Below, one piece after another: positions 53,080 through 61,808 of a stretch of 62,086 nt of DNA. The notes under the pieces are model-generated. The model saw only the letters and a program-made list of their open reading frames with translations, did no database searches and was not told the origin of the DNA. Numbering within the stretch: position 1 is the stretch's first letter; each line of letters starts with the position of its first letter. The translations under genes and the position numbers were made by a program. The stretch comes from Chloroflexota bacterium (GTDB lineage: Bacteria; Chloroflexota; Anaerolineae; Aggregatilineales; Phototrophicaceae). The stretch spans positions 1-62,086 of the forward strand of contig JAPPEU010000075.1 in NCBI GenBank assembly GCA_028875245.1, given 5' to 3'.

Positions 53080-53292
53080 TTATTCTTCGTCCTCGCCCGT
53101 TGATTGACCCCAGCGAATCACGAAGACGCCGATGATGCCGGCGATGCCCAAAAACAGCACCAGCATCGTCATGCCCTCGGGCGAGGAAGCGGCCTCGCCA
53201 TCCTGCGCCAGCGCCCTTCCCGCGTGAAGGACAAGCAGGGTCAACGCGAGCGTGGCTCGTTTCGCGGCCCATCCACTTGCGATTGCTTTCAT
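53080..53292 (-). CDS. Small secreted or membrane protein
   Basis: About 70 residues from ATG 53292. A signal-like segment (KRATLALTLLVLHAGRALAQ) is followed by a second hydrophobic helix (MTMLVLFLGIAGIIGVFVI) and an acidic end GEDEE. The ORF is open to 53355. Not recognised. It lies between the cytochrome bc genes and the ccm genes, and may be a small subunit of either, which is inference. Confidence 0.55.
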   Translation of the reverse strand: MKAIASGWAAKRATLALTLLVLHAGRALAQDGEAASSPEGMTMLVLFLGIAGIIGVFVIRWGQSTGEDEE

Positions 53293-53351
53293 CGGTTTCT
53301 CCAGCATCGATTGCCCCTGTGTCCTCGGCGGTAGTTTTTTCAGCGCTCGAC

Positions 53352-53714
53352 TCATAGCGTCCCCAGTTTCAAGATGTCGTACACCGTAAACGACGCCAGC
53401 AGAACCAGCGCCGCCGCCGCCAACACAAGATAACGCCAGCGATGGTCATAGCCAATCGTCCAGAATCGCCTGAGACTAAAGAAAATTGAAATCATTGCCA
53501 GGATATTGATCAACAGCAGGATCGGAACCGTCGCATCCGCCGCGATCCCTACGATGGGAAGCAAGAAGGGCAGCACAGCGTACTGCAAGATACAGCGCAA
53601 GCCCGAGAACATCAGCGAAAGGGTCAGCGCATTCTCCGCCCCCCGCATCTCCGCCCCCGCAGCGCCGCCGACCGCTGACCCGCCGCCGCCTCTGATGAAC
53701 AGCAGCCTCGCCAT
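53352..53714 (-). CDS. Hypothetical small membrane protein
   Basis: About 120 residues with three hydrophobic segments (CILQYAVLPFLLPIVGIA; ATVPILLLINILAMISIFF; YLVLAAAALVLLASFTV). ATG 53714 is chosen; a TTG at 53747 and an ATG at 53648 are alternatives. A Gly-rich stretch near the N-terminus suggests that the later start could be the true one. No family is recognised. It ends 59 bp before the next small membrane-protein gene. Confidence 0.6.
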   Translation of the reverse strand: MARLLFIRGGGGSAVGGAAGAEMRGAENALTLSLMFSGLRCILQYAVLPFLLPIVGIAADATVPILLLINILAMISIFFSLRRFWTIGYDHRWRYLVLAAAALVLLASFTVYDILKLGTL

Positions 53715-53922
53715 CAAACTGTCCGCTCTGCTAAGCGCTGTAGTCAATTCTCTTCCATTTCAGATTCGCGTACTTGCATTTGCCTTCGTCGGCTCAGCCG
53801 ACTCGCGCATTTTATCACAGTCAGACGCGCTGTTGTAGTGACCGCTTCGGCGCGTTGCGGTTTCTTGACGCATAATTGCTCAGGTGATAGGCTTTCCTGT
53901 CTGATATGATTGTGAGGGAATT

Positions 53923-54372
53923 GTGAGACATCTTTGGACGACGGTCACCACTGAACGCACGGTTACGCACGACGCTGGCGAACCAGAATGGCTTGACTTG
54001 CCTCTCGAGGATTTTATCGTTACCAGCATGCCCGATGTTGATGAGTTGCCATTTCTGTACGAGCTTGACTCGCCCTGGCAGCTTCGGTCAAAGTGGATGA
54101 TGGATGAAGGCGACATTGGCTACCTGCTTGTGCCGCTTGTGGAGTATAGAGATCCCTTGGGAGTAACACTCTTTCAAGAGGAGGCAACGCTGGATAGGTC
54201 GGACGAACTCCAGTTTCCTCAAACCCTGATATCAGAGTCCTATATGGTTGAACAGGAGTTTCCGGAACTGTGGTATACTCTACCCGGACTCTATACTTTT
54301 GTTATCCGCTGGGTTGGCAGCCCAGCCACACGAGAAATAGGACAGTTTTCGCTGTTGATTGAAGAACTGTAG
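53923..54372 (+). CDS. Hypothetical protein, AT-rich insert
   Basis: A 149-residue protein starting at GTG 53923 with GAGGG upstream. It is acidic and predicted beta-rich (WYTLPGLYTFVIRWVG near the C-terminus). There is no signal peptide or known motif. Codon use is AT-richer than in the flanking respiratory genes, and it runs against them on the plus strand. The next small gene follows after 12 bp, so the two form an operon. Confidence 0.6.
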   Translation: MRHLWTTVTTERTVTHDAGEPEWLDLPLEDFIVTSMPDVDELPFLYELDSPWQLRSKWMMDEGDIGYLLVPLVEYRDPLGVTLFQEEATLDRSDELQFPQTLISESYMVEQEFPELWYTLPGLYTFVIRWVGSPATREIGQFSLLIEEL

Positions 54373-54384
54373 GGGGAAATCGCC

Positions 54385-54603
54385 ATGACCCGCAAGCTCA
54401 CGGCTGAACAACTGAAGAAACTCATCGGATTTCACAGAAGCCCTCGCGCAGCTCAGATGCGAAGAAGCGAAATTCGTGTATTCACGAATAATGAAGATTA
54501 TGTCCAATGGCGGCGAGAGCGCCGAGAAGAGTATCTTGCTGAACGCAAACGCCATCAAGATAGCGAAAGCGATCAGCAGGACGACAGCGAAGCCAAACAA
54601 TAG
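54385..54603 (+). CDS. Hypothetical small basic protein
   Basis: A 72-residue, highly charged helical protein (QWRRERREEYLAERKRH; then a polar tail ending SDQQDDSEAKQ). ATG is preceded by AGGGGGAAA. It is co-oriented with, and 12 bp from, the 149-residue gene. The pair could be an acquired two-gene module, even toxin-antitoxin-like by size, but no motif supports that reading. Confidence 0.55.
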   Translation: MTRKLTAEQLKKLIGFHRSPRAAQMRRSEIRVFTNNEDYVQWRRERREEYLAERKRHQDSESDQQDDSEAKQ

Positions 54604-54651
54604 CGCCCTCGTCTAGCCAGATTCGGCTTGATGCCCTTGCAGGCCCCGCAC

Positions 54652-55338
54652 TCACTCGCCCGCAAGCAACTGATCCTGACTGTCCAAAAACGCCACCAGA
54701 TCCGCCAATTGCTGAATCGTCAACTGACTGCCATAAAATTCAGGCATCACTTCGGCATAATCCGGCGTGATGTAGTCCAGCGGCCGCAGGATGCTCTCCA
54801 CCAGAAACTGCCGATGACTGTAATCCGCGAACTGCGGCAGCTTCAGCCGACTATCGTTGATCCGCGTCCAGGTGCCGGCGGTTAAAGGCGCGATCGCCTC
54901 ATTCTCGTGGCAGCCGGCGCATCCCAGGGGATTGCCCCCCAGGGTCGGTTCCAGTCCGTTGTACAACACTTGGCCCGTCAGCGGATCGCCATAGAGGTCC
55001 TCCAGCTCAAGCAGGATCGCCTCCACATCGTCACCCACGGATTGCGCCGCGATCAAATCATCCAGCGAGGCGTAATCCAACACCTGCTCCAGCATCGCAT
55101 TGACCTCGGCGGCGTTCGGCGCATAGCCGCAGTCCAGCGCCATCGCCTGATACAGCGCGCCCAGGCGAAATAGATTCGCCAGCGCCAAATCCCTGTCATT
55201 CTCGAAATCCAGCCTCAGATAGCCGGCCAGCGTTTCCTGCTGCCGCTGCATAGCGTCCGCGTCACAGATATCGCCCTGCGCCAGCGCCGGCGAAGGCAGT
55301 ATGAGAATGAGGAGCAATAGAATCCGGAGCATCTTCAT
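54652..55338 (-). CDS. Periplasmic-side monoheme cytochrome c
   Basis: A 228-residue protein from ATG 55338. A signal peptide (MLRILLLLILILPSPALAQ) is followed by a helical N-terminal domain of about 120 residues and a cytochrome c domain with CAGCH. LMPEFYGS-type spacing (here VMPEFYGS) gives the distal Met. The end of the C-terminal domain (LTIQQLADLVAFL) matches that of the diheme protein upstream (MTDQQLADIVAFL), so the two share an evolutionary module. It is probably an electron carrier or subunit of the b6/Rieske complex. Confidence 0.85.
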   Translation of the reverse strand: MKMLRILLLLILILPSPALAQGDICDADAMQRQQETLAGYLRLDFENDRDLALANLFRLGALYQAMALDCGYAPNAAEVNAMLEQVLDYASLDDLIAAQSVGDDVEAILLELEDLYGDPLTGQVLYNGLEPTLGGNPLGCAGCHENEAIAPLTAGTWTRINDSRLKLPQFADYSHRQFLVESILRPLDYITPDYAEVMPEFYGSQLTIQQLADLVAFLDSQDQLLAGE

Positions 55339-55445
55339 ACTGCGTTCACTGGGCAAATGAAAAGGCCTCCGCTTCCGAAGGCACAATTTCGCGTTGAGGT
55401 AAACCTGTAGGAGGCCGCCCGTTGTTGCAGTTCACACCTTGCCGC

Positions 55446-56687
55446 CTAGCCCTGCGTCATCAGGAAGGCGACAATATCCGCCAGTTGCTGATCGGTCATG
55501 CGGGCGCCAAAGTTCGCGGGCATCAAACCGGAACTGTAGCTGTCGACCACATAGTCGCCCGGCCGCACGACGCTCTCGATCACGTATTGTTCGAAGCTGT
55601 AGCCGGCGAACTGCGGCAGCGTCAGCCTTTCGCTGGTCACCCGCGTGAAGGTGCCGATCGTGTCCGGCGCCGACGCGCCATCGCGGTGACAATCGGTACA
55701 GCCGAATTCCTTATCGTAGAGCGACTCGCCACTGACCGCGCTCCCGGCCACTTCATCGGCCTCCCAGCGCGCCAGGATGCCCAGTACATTATCACCGGCC
55801 GGCGGTGGCGGCGGTTCGCTCGGCAAGGAGCCATCCGCCAGTGGTTTGCCATATTGCGCCACCGAAATATAATCCTCAAAAGCCCAGCCCGCGCCCTTGT
55901 CCCAGTTGAGAATGTATTCCGCCAGGTCTTCGATCTGGTCCTGCCGCAAGGCGCCCCCGGCCGTCTGCGACCAAGCCGCCATGCCCTCGCTGTTGGGCCA
56001 GACGTTGCCGCTGCCCGGGCGGCCATGAATTAATGTAGTGATGATGTAACCGCGCAGGTCGCCAGCCCAGCCCACCTGCGCCAGCCGCGTCCCGTTGTTG
56101 GAGAAGAAGATCTCAACCTCGTTGGCGGCCGTCTGCTCGATGTCAACCACCGTATCCCACAGGGGGAAAAGTCCGTTGTCCACCGCCGTATCCAGCGATT
56201 CCAGGACGGTGATTCGCTCGGCGACCGCCGCTTCAATCCTGACGTTCTGCTCATCAACCTGCGCTTCCAAATCATTTAATGCCGCCAGGATCTCGTTCTG
56301 CCGCTCTTCGGAAGGCGGGTTGTCCGCATCCGTCAACTCGGCGAGTAGCGTGTCGATGTCTTTGTTCAAGCGCACCAAGGCGCGATTCGCGTTAATGATC
56401 GCCGCCGTCTGCAAACCAACCGGGTCGTAACCGAACAAATGCGGATTGTTCAAGCCCGGCGCGCGATCGCCCGCGCCATAGCCCTCTTCGCCATGGCACT
56501 CCGAACACAGCGACGCGTACAGCTCAGCTCCGCGCTCAATCGCCCGGCCGGTGTGCTGCTCCACGAAAGCCTGCATCCGCGCTTCTTCATTGATCGCCAC
56601 CCAGCCGACCATGATCATCATGCCGACGAACATCGTGATGCCCATCAGAATGCGACCGTCGATTGACCTGATGAAGAGTAGATTCAT
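55446..56687 (-). CDS. Membrane-anchored diheme cytochrome c with coiled-coil insert
   Basis: A 413-residue protein. One N-terminal membrane helix (about 10-30) anchors it. The first heme motif is C61-S-E-C-H65 and the second C330-T-D-C-H334. Between the first motif and its likely distal Met (M236) is an insert of about 80 residues predicted as coiled coil (about 92-170). The second domain resembles the monoheme protein downstream. Position after cytochrome b suggests a cytochrome c1-like acceptor from the Rieske centre. Confidence 0.88.
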   Translation of the reverse strand: MNLLFIRSIDGRILMGITMFVGMMIMVGWVAINEEARMQAFVEQHTGRAIERGAELYASLCSECHGEEGYGAGDRAPGLNNPHLFGYDPVGLQTAAIINANRALVRLNKDIDTLLAELTDADNPPSEERQNEILAALNDLEAQVDEQNVRIEAAVAERITVLESLDTAVDNGLFPLWDTVVDIEQTAANEVEIFFSNNGTRLAQVGWAGDLRGYIITTLIHGRPGSGNVWPNSEGMAAWSQTAGGALRQDQIEDLAEYILNWDKGAGWAFEDYISVAQYGKPLADGSLPSEPPPPPAGDNVLGILARWEADEVAGSAVSGESLYDKEFGCTDCHRDGASAPDTIGTFTRVTSERLTLPQFAGYSFEQYVIESVVRPGDYVVDSYSSGLMPANFGARMTDQQLADIVAFLMTQG

Positions 56688-56742
56688 TGTGCTTTCCTGT
56701 ATCCGCTTCGCTCACTCAGGCGCGCAAAGCTGGCAGCCCGGC

Positions 56743-58560
56743 CTAATCGAAATACGCCGACGCCTGGTGAATGAATAAATGGTCGCTGTATATGCGCCGC
56801 ACTGGAATGGGATTGCCTTCAGCATCGACCTGGTCCGAGAAAATCAAAATCGGGTCGCCATTGTCATCCACCTGGACCTTGCCGCCTTCAATCAATACGC
56901 TGTCCCAACTCACAATCCAATCCAGCCGCTTCAAGCTGCCCTGATTGTCCGTGATCACCAGCGCCCCCCAAACATTCGGCAGTTCCGTCGCCTCGACCGC
57001 CGCCAGATGATGATGGAAGTCTTCCATCACCCGCATCAGCTTGGGCGCCTCCACCGCCGGAATCGCGCGGAAGCGCAGCGGCAGTTGATTCGCCCCGACA
57101 TGCTGAGCCTTCAACTCCTGAATCATCTGCTCGAATTGACCGTTCGCGGCGGCTTCGGCGTTGAATGCCGCGATGGCATCGCTCGCCGACAGGCCGTCGT
57201 GATGATCCATCTGCGCCGTCGTGTAAGCGCCCACGATCATCTGGTCGAAGGGAATCGTACGCCCGATGCCGACCTTGCTGTGCGCCGGCTCGAATGTCAA
57301 TTCATGCACGATCTCGGTCTCGGCCGATGTCTGCACCGCGAACTTGGCCAAGCCCATGTAACTCAAAATCGTCGTCAGCGAAATCAACAGGCAGGCGATC
57401 GTCAACATGAAGCGGCGATGGGCATAACGCCGACTCGGCGTCACATCCAGATAAGGCAGCAGCGCCAGGCCGCCCAGCGCGATCGTCGGGAAAGCCACGC
57501 CCCAGAAGAATTTGTCGCCCAGCTTGAGCGCGCCCTGAATCCACAAGAAATACCAAGGCGCCGTCGTGCCCAGCGGCGTCACCTGCGGGTCAGCATGATT
57601 CTCCAGCGGCGCATGATAAAACCAGATGCACAGCACCGTGATGATGAAGGTGGTCGCCCCCAGCCACATCATTTCGTATGTCAGCATGTCGGGAATGAAA
57701 TAAACGCGCTTGTCCAGCGGCACGCGCTTGGCCGTGTCCTCGCCGATGTTCTCCTTCTGCGGCGGCAGGCTGTGCCCGTGAATGACCACCTTGTAATAAT
57801 GCACGCCGAAGAAAACGAAGAGCAGGGCGGGCAGCGCCAGCACATGCAGCAGATAAAAACGCAGCAGACCGTTCGCGCCCAGCTCCGGCGCGCCCCGCAG
57901 CAGCAGGTTGACCTGATCGCCCACCACCGGCGTCGCTTCCGCCATCGACGCGCCGATCGTCACCGCCCACAGCGACAACTGATCCCAAGGCAGCAAATAA
58001 CCGGAAAAACTCAAAAAGCCCGTAATCACCAGCAATAACAAACCGGTGAACCAGGTGAACTGGCGCGGTTTCTTGTAAGATCCCGTGATCCAGGTTCGCA
58101 TCATGTGCATCGACACCACCGCCACCATGAACTCGGCGCCCAGGCGGTGCATGTCGCGCATCAACTGACCCAGCGGCACATTGCTCAAAATCGTCAGCAT
58201 ATCGCCATAGGCGATCTCCGGCGACGGCGTGTACCAGAGCATCAGCAAAATGCCCGTGATCGTCTCGAAAAACACAAAATAGGATGACAGCCAGCCCAGC
58301 CGGAAAGTCGGATACATGCCCGTCACATCGCGATTGAAATAAGACGGGCGCATGTGCAGCCAAAAGCCATCGGCATGGGGCGTCAAACGCGGGTTCGGCC
58401 GCCGGCTGGCCGTCTCGCCGCGGAAAGCCTCGCGCAGGTCCTGTATGTTCAAGCCCGCGGTCAAGCGCTCGACCGAATCGTCGATGCCCTCGAAGACCGC
58501 TTTCTTGAAGCCTTTATCCTTGACGTCATCCAGGAAGGACGGGAAGGGGAGGATGCTCAT
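56743..58560 (-). CDS. Cytochrome b (b6-type, fused with subunit IV) with C-terminal extension
   Basis: A 605-residue quinol-cytochrome c reductase cytochrome b. Heme ligands are His138/His152 and His239/His254; 13 and 14 intervening residues is the cytochrome b6 spacing. The subunit IV part follows in the same chain, with APWYF (334-338) at the PEWY site of the quinol-oxidising pocket. The last membrane helix ends near residue 408. About 195 more residues form a hydrophilic domain that ordinary cytochromes b lack. It is 23 bp after the Rieske gene. Confidence 0.93.
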   Translation of the reverse strand: MSILPFPSFLDDVKDKGFKKAVFEGIDDSVERLTAGLNIQDLREAFRGETASRRPNPRLTPHADGFWLHMRPSYFNRDVTGMYPTFRLGWLSSYFVFFETITGILLMLWYTPSPEIAYGDMLTILSNVPLGQLMRDMHRLGAEFMVAVVSMHMMRTWITGSYKKPRQFTWFTGLLLLVITGFLSFSGYLLPWDQLSLWAVTIGASMAEATPVVGDQVNLLLRGAPELGANGLLRFYLLHVLALPALLFVFFGVHYYKVVIHGHSLPPQKENIGEDTAKRVPLDKRVYFIPDMLTYEMMWLGATTFIITVLCIWFYHAPLENHADPQVTPLGTTAPWYFLWIQGALKLGDKFFWGVAFPTIALGGLALLPYLDVTPSRRYAHRRFMLTIACLLISLTTILSYMGLAKFAVQTSAETEIVHELTFEPAHSKVGIGRTIPFDQMIVGAYTTAQMDHHDGLSASDAIAAFNAEAAANGQFEQMIQELKAQHVGANQLPLRFRAIPAVEAPKLMRVMEDFHHHLAAVEATELPNVWGALVITDNQGSLKRLDWIVSWDSVLIEGGKVQVDDNGDPILIFSDQVDAEGNPIPVRRIYSDHLFIHQASAYFD

Positions 58561-58583
58561 GGATACTCCTCGTCTCAGCGCCG

Positions 58584-59183
58584 TTAGGGGTGCAGCCGGC
58601 CCATGATGCGCGCGCCGGTGTCAATCTGAATGCTCGTGATCTCCCGCGTCAAATCCAGCGGAATCGGCCCGCCATCGGTGGGCGTCACCGCCGTACTGCC
58701 ATCGGCATACGTCACCGTCGCCACGAACCGGTCCAAGTGCCGCGGCGCCGGCCCCTCAATCCAGTCGCCAGTCAACTGAAACTTTGAACCGTGGCAGGGG
58801 CACTCAAAGCGGAAATTGGTCGGCACCCATTTCGGCAAACAGCCCAGATGCGTGCAGACCTGATACAGGGCGCGCAAGCCTTCCGGCGTGTGCGTGATGT
58901 GGAAGCGCCCGGAAGCGACCGTCACCGGCGGCGCGCCCGCGCTCGGCAGCTCCTCCGGGTCGAAAGCGAAAGTGCCGCCGAACTCGCCCTCTTTGAAGCG
59001 CGGGAAAGCGAACCAGATCAAACCGGCGGAAGTCTGCCCCAACAGCAGGGCCATCGACGCGCCCCAAATATAGTAGAGGAACTCGCGCCGGCTGGGCGCG
59101 GCGACCTGTACGCTGGGCCGCGCCGCTCGCCTTTCGACAGGCGCGCTTATCGCCGTTGGATTTGTGCGTTCTGCTGTTGCCAT
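58584..59183 (-). CDS. Rieske iron-sulfur protein
   Basis: A 199-residue Rieske protein. The Tat-type start SRREFLYYIWGAS and the single membrane helix (about 37-58) are typical, since Rieske proteins are exported folded. The [2Fe-2S] ligands are in CTHLGC and CPCHGS. It passes electrons from quinol to the c-type heme. ATG 59183 has GGAAGGA upstream; the ORF is open to 59204. First gene of the respiratory operon. Confidence 0.95.
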   Translation of the reverse strand: MATAERTNPTAISAPVERRAARPSVQVAAPSRREFLYYIWGASMALLLGQTSAGLIWFAFPRFKEGEFGGTFAFDPEELPSAGAPPVTVASGRFHITHTPEGLRALYQVCTHLGCLPKWVPTNFRFECPCHGSKFQLTGDWIEGPAPRHLDRFVATVTYADGSTAVTPTDGGPIPLDLTREITSIQIDTGARIMGRLHP

Positions 59184-59249
59184 AAGCGGTCGTCGTCCTT
59201 CCAAACCAAGGGGACTTCAAGCGTCATTTCGCCAGCAAAGTTAGTTGAG

Positions 59250-59261
59250 ACTGAGCTCAGT
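59250..59261. promoter_or_regulatory. 12-bp perfect palindrome upstream of the Rieske gene
   Basis: actgagctcagt is a perfect palindrome about 67 bp upstream of the Rieske start, followed by ttttt on the plus strand. It could be an operator for the respiratory operon; no regulator gene is nearby to support this. Confidence 0.3.
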
Positions 59262-59334
59262 TTTTCCGATAGTTAAATATATCACAATCGAAGCGGGAGT
59301 TACAAGTGAAATGTTTCCCCAGTTGATTGGGTGC

Positions 59335-59363
59335 TTGAAACAAACATTCGATGGTAGTATAAA
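59335..59363 (+). promoter_or_regulatory. Sigma-70-type promoter of the restriction-methylation gene
   Basis: TTGAAA (59335-59340), a 17-bp spacer and TATAAA (59358-59363). Transcription would start near 59370, leaving a leader of about 25-35 bases. Confidence 0.65.
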
Positions 59364-59394
59364 TGTGCTATATTTGTATTATTGAAGTGATGCG

Positions 59395-61698
59395 TTGGAT
59401 TTAAACATGCTACTTAAACAGAAAAGCTATTTTACGTTTTTGGATCAACCATGGCGAGTAATGATTTTGTCAGGAGAGTCCGACGTGATAGAAGCAGACG
59501 TCCGCATTCAAATCAACCGGAGTTTGGAATCTAAGGGTTGGATACTCCAGCCGGGTGAAGTCAGTCGAAATGTCTTTGTAGAGCAATCTGTAAAACATCG
59601 ATTGTCCAATGCTGCTACCCGAGAGCTCGGCCAAAAGAGTCCAGACTATACTCTATTTGACGGTGTGGTCCCTATAGCCATTGTTGAAGTCAAAAAGCCG
59701 GCTGTTACGGACCTTGAAGCCGCGTTGGATCAAGCACGCAATTATGCAAAGCGAATTGGCGTGCAGATAGTGTTTGCATCTAACGGTTTCACTCTAAAGT
59801 CGCAGTTTCTTGGGAGCGGTTTGCCACTTTATTTAAATGGAGTAGAAGTCACTGAATTCCTGGATCTCGATGTTCTCCGACGATTTCACGTCCAAGCAAG
59901 CAATGAAGTCTTTACAGTTCCTAAGGAAGTAATTAAGTCGCGCGATGAGCTGATTGATATCTTTGCTGAGCTAAATGACGATTTGAGGACAGGTGAAGGA
60001 CTGCAAGCAGGGATTCCGCGCTTTACTGAATTTGCAAATGTGCTGTTTCTCAAGTTGCTAAGTGAAAAAGGTGACAGCGACATCTGGAGTGAATTAACCC
60101 GACAGAAGGACAATTTGTTAATCGACTATCTGAATAATGTAGCAATGACGAGATTACAAGAGAATTACGGCGGGGACGTGATTACTCAAACGGCAATCAA
60201 GAATCCCGGCACGCTCAAGAAAATAGTAAGCACTTTGAATCCTCTTCAGTTAACCGACATTGATGAAGACATCAAAGGTGTAGCATTTGAACACTTCATC
60301 CAGCGAACAACTACACAGAATGATCTTGGTGAGTATTTTACGCCTCGTCACATTGTGAGATTCATGGTTCGATTGCTGAATCCGCGATATGGCGAAAGCG
60401 TCTATGATCCGTTTTGTGGTACTGGCGGATTCCTTACTGAGTCGTTTCGACATATTGGCCAGCAGAGTGGCTTTACGTATGACGCGATGAATACCTTAAA
60501 CCACGACACTGTCTTCGGCGGAGAGATTACTACAACAGCGCGCATCGCAAAAATGAACATGATACTGTTTGGCGACGGACATTCTGGTGTGACACAGCAA
60601 GACAGTTTGCGTACGAACCGTGACGGACTTTATGACAATGTCCTTTCAAACATACCATTTTCGCTAAAACTGCCCGACGAAGTGCTTGAGATTGTAAGTG
60701 ATGACGAATTCAATGTTAAGGACGCTGATGAAGCCTGCGTTATGAGATGCTTCAAGAGTCTAAAGCGTGGAGGCTCTATGGCAATTGTCGTACCGGAAGG
60801 ACTGCTCGTAAACAGGGGAAGCAGGAAATTCCTCCAATACTTGCTTCAAAACTCGCGAGTGAGAATGTTGATCAGACTTCCTAGGGGCTGTTTTGCTCCC
60901 TATACGGAAGCCAAAACCGGAGTACTTTTCCTTACTGATAAGGGTAGTCGTAAAACCGAGTGGTTTTACAGGGCGACTGTAGAAAATGATGGCTTCGATA
61001 GTAAACGCAATCCCGTTAAAGGTATCAACGACTTAGATCGTATACTATTCTCGCATAATAGTCAGTCGCGTCCGGAAGCCTCACTGCCAGACGAAGTCGA
61101 TATTAGTGTGGTTTCTGTGCGTAATCTTGAAAGCAAAGATTCGTTCGCTCTGCATACTGAATGGAATGTGGACAAGGAAACCGAGTATTACGCACTCAGA
61201 GATGTAGCCATATTGAAGAATGGCAAGTCAATTACAGAGGAAACTACTACAGAGGGTACGATTCCGGTCATTGCTGGCGGACGTGGCACTAGTCCTTATA
61301 CTCACGGTGAACCAAATTATGATGGTAACGTTCTAACTGTTAGCAAGTCCGGTGCATACTCAGGCTACGTATGGTGGCATGACGAACCAATATGGGCATC
61401 CGATTCGATTGCTATCAAGAGCAAGGATGAAAGTCAGATTCTGACAAAATTTCTTTACATGTGCATGTCGCTCAAGCAGGATGAGATTTACTATCGTCAG
61501 CAGGGTACTGGTCAACCTCACATTTACATCAGTCATATTGAGGACTTTCCAATTCCAATTGTTCCAATCGAACAGCAGCGTACAATGTTGAAAGATCATG
61601 AAGAAGTTCATGCCCAGTTTAGAAGATTGGAAAAAGAAAGGGCCGCGCATAGAGAACGAATCAACGAAACGATTCAATCTCTGTACACTTCCGAATAA
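59395..61698 (+). CDS. Single-chain restriction-methylation enzyme (type IIG / type I-like)
   Basis: A 767-residue enzyme that combines three type I-like parts. The N-terminal HsdR_N-like nuclease has P83-D84 and E98-V-K100. A helical HsdM-like part and an N6-adenine methylase domain follow, with D338PFCGTGG and motif IV N419-I-P-F422 (usually NPPF/Y). The C-terminal third looks like one HsdS target-recognition domain plus a coiled coil (QFRRLEKERAAHRERI). No separate hsdR or hsdS is in view. TTG 59395 is listed; ATG 59407 is nearly as likely. Strongly AT-rich, probably acquired. Confidence 0.85.
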   Translation: MDLNMLLKQKSYFTFLDQPWRVMILSGESDVIEADVRIQINRSLESKGWILQPGEVSRNVFVEQSVKHRLSNAATRELGQKSPDYTLFDGVVPIAIVEVKKPAVTDLEAALDQARNYAKRIGVQIVFASNGFTLKSQFLGSGLPLYLNGVEVTEFLDLDVLRRFHVQASNEVFTVPKEVIKSRDELIDIFAELNDDLRTGEGLQAGIPRFTEFANVLFLKLLSEKGDSDIWSELTRQKDNLLIDYLNNVAMTRLQENYGGDVITQTAIKNPGTLKKIVSTLNPLQLTDIDEDIKGVAFEHFIQRTTTQNDLGEYFTPRHIVRFMVRLLNPRYGESVYDPFCGTGGFLTESFRHIGQQSGFTYDAMNTLNHDTVFGGEITTTARIAKMNMILFGDGHSGVTQQDSLRTNRDGLYDNVLSNIPFSLKLPDEVLEIVSDDEFNVKDADEACVMRCFKSLKRGGSMAIVVPEGLLVNRGSRKFLQYLLQNSRVRMLIRLPRGCFAPYTEAKTGVLFLTDKGSRKTEWFYRATVENDGFDSKRNPVKGINDLDRILFSHNSQSRPEASLPDEVDISVVSVRNLESKDSFALHTEWNVDKETEYYALRDVAILKNGKSITEETTTEGTIPVIAGGRGTSPYTHGEPNYDGNVLTVSKSGAYSGYVWWHDEPIWASDSIAIKSKDESQILTKFLYMCMSLKQDEIYYRQQGTGQPHIYISHIEDFPIPIVPIEQQRTMLKDHEEVHAQFRRLEKERAAHRERINETIQSLYTSE

Positions 61699-61774
61699 TT
61701 GCAGAGGCGTCACCCAAAGACTTGGTCGCACACTGTGAAGATCTAACACGCGAATAGCTTGCCGATTATAAAGC

Positions 61775-61803
61775 TTGCCAATCGCCTGTGAATTTTGTAT
61801 ACT
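61775..61803 (+). promoter_or_regulatory. Sigma-70-type promoter of a candidate RNA gene
   Basis: TTGCCA (61775-61780), a 17-bp spacer and TATACT (61798-61803). The predicted start is near 61809, just before the first arm of a 12-bp stem. Confidence 0.75.
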
Positions 61804-61808
61804 GTCCA

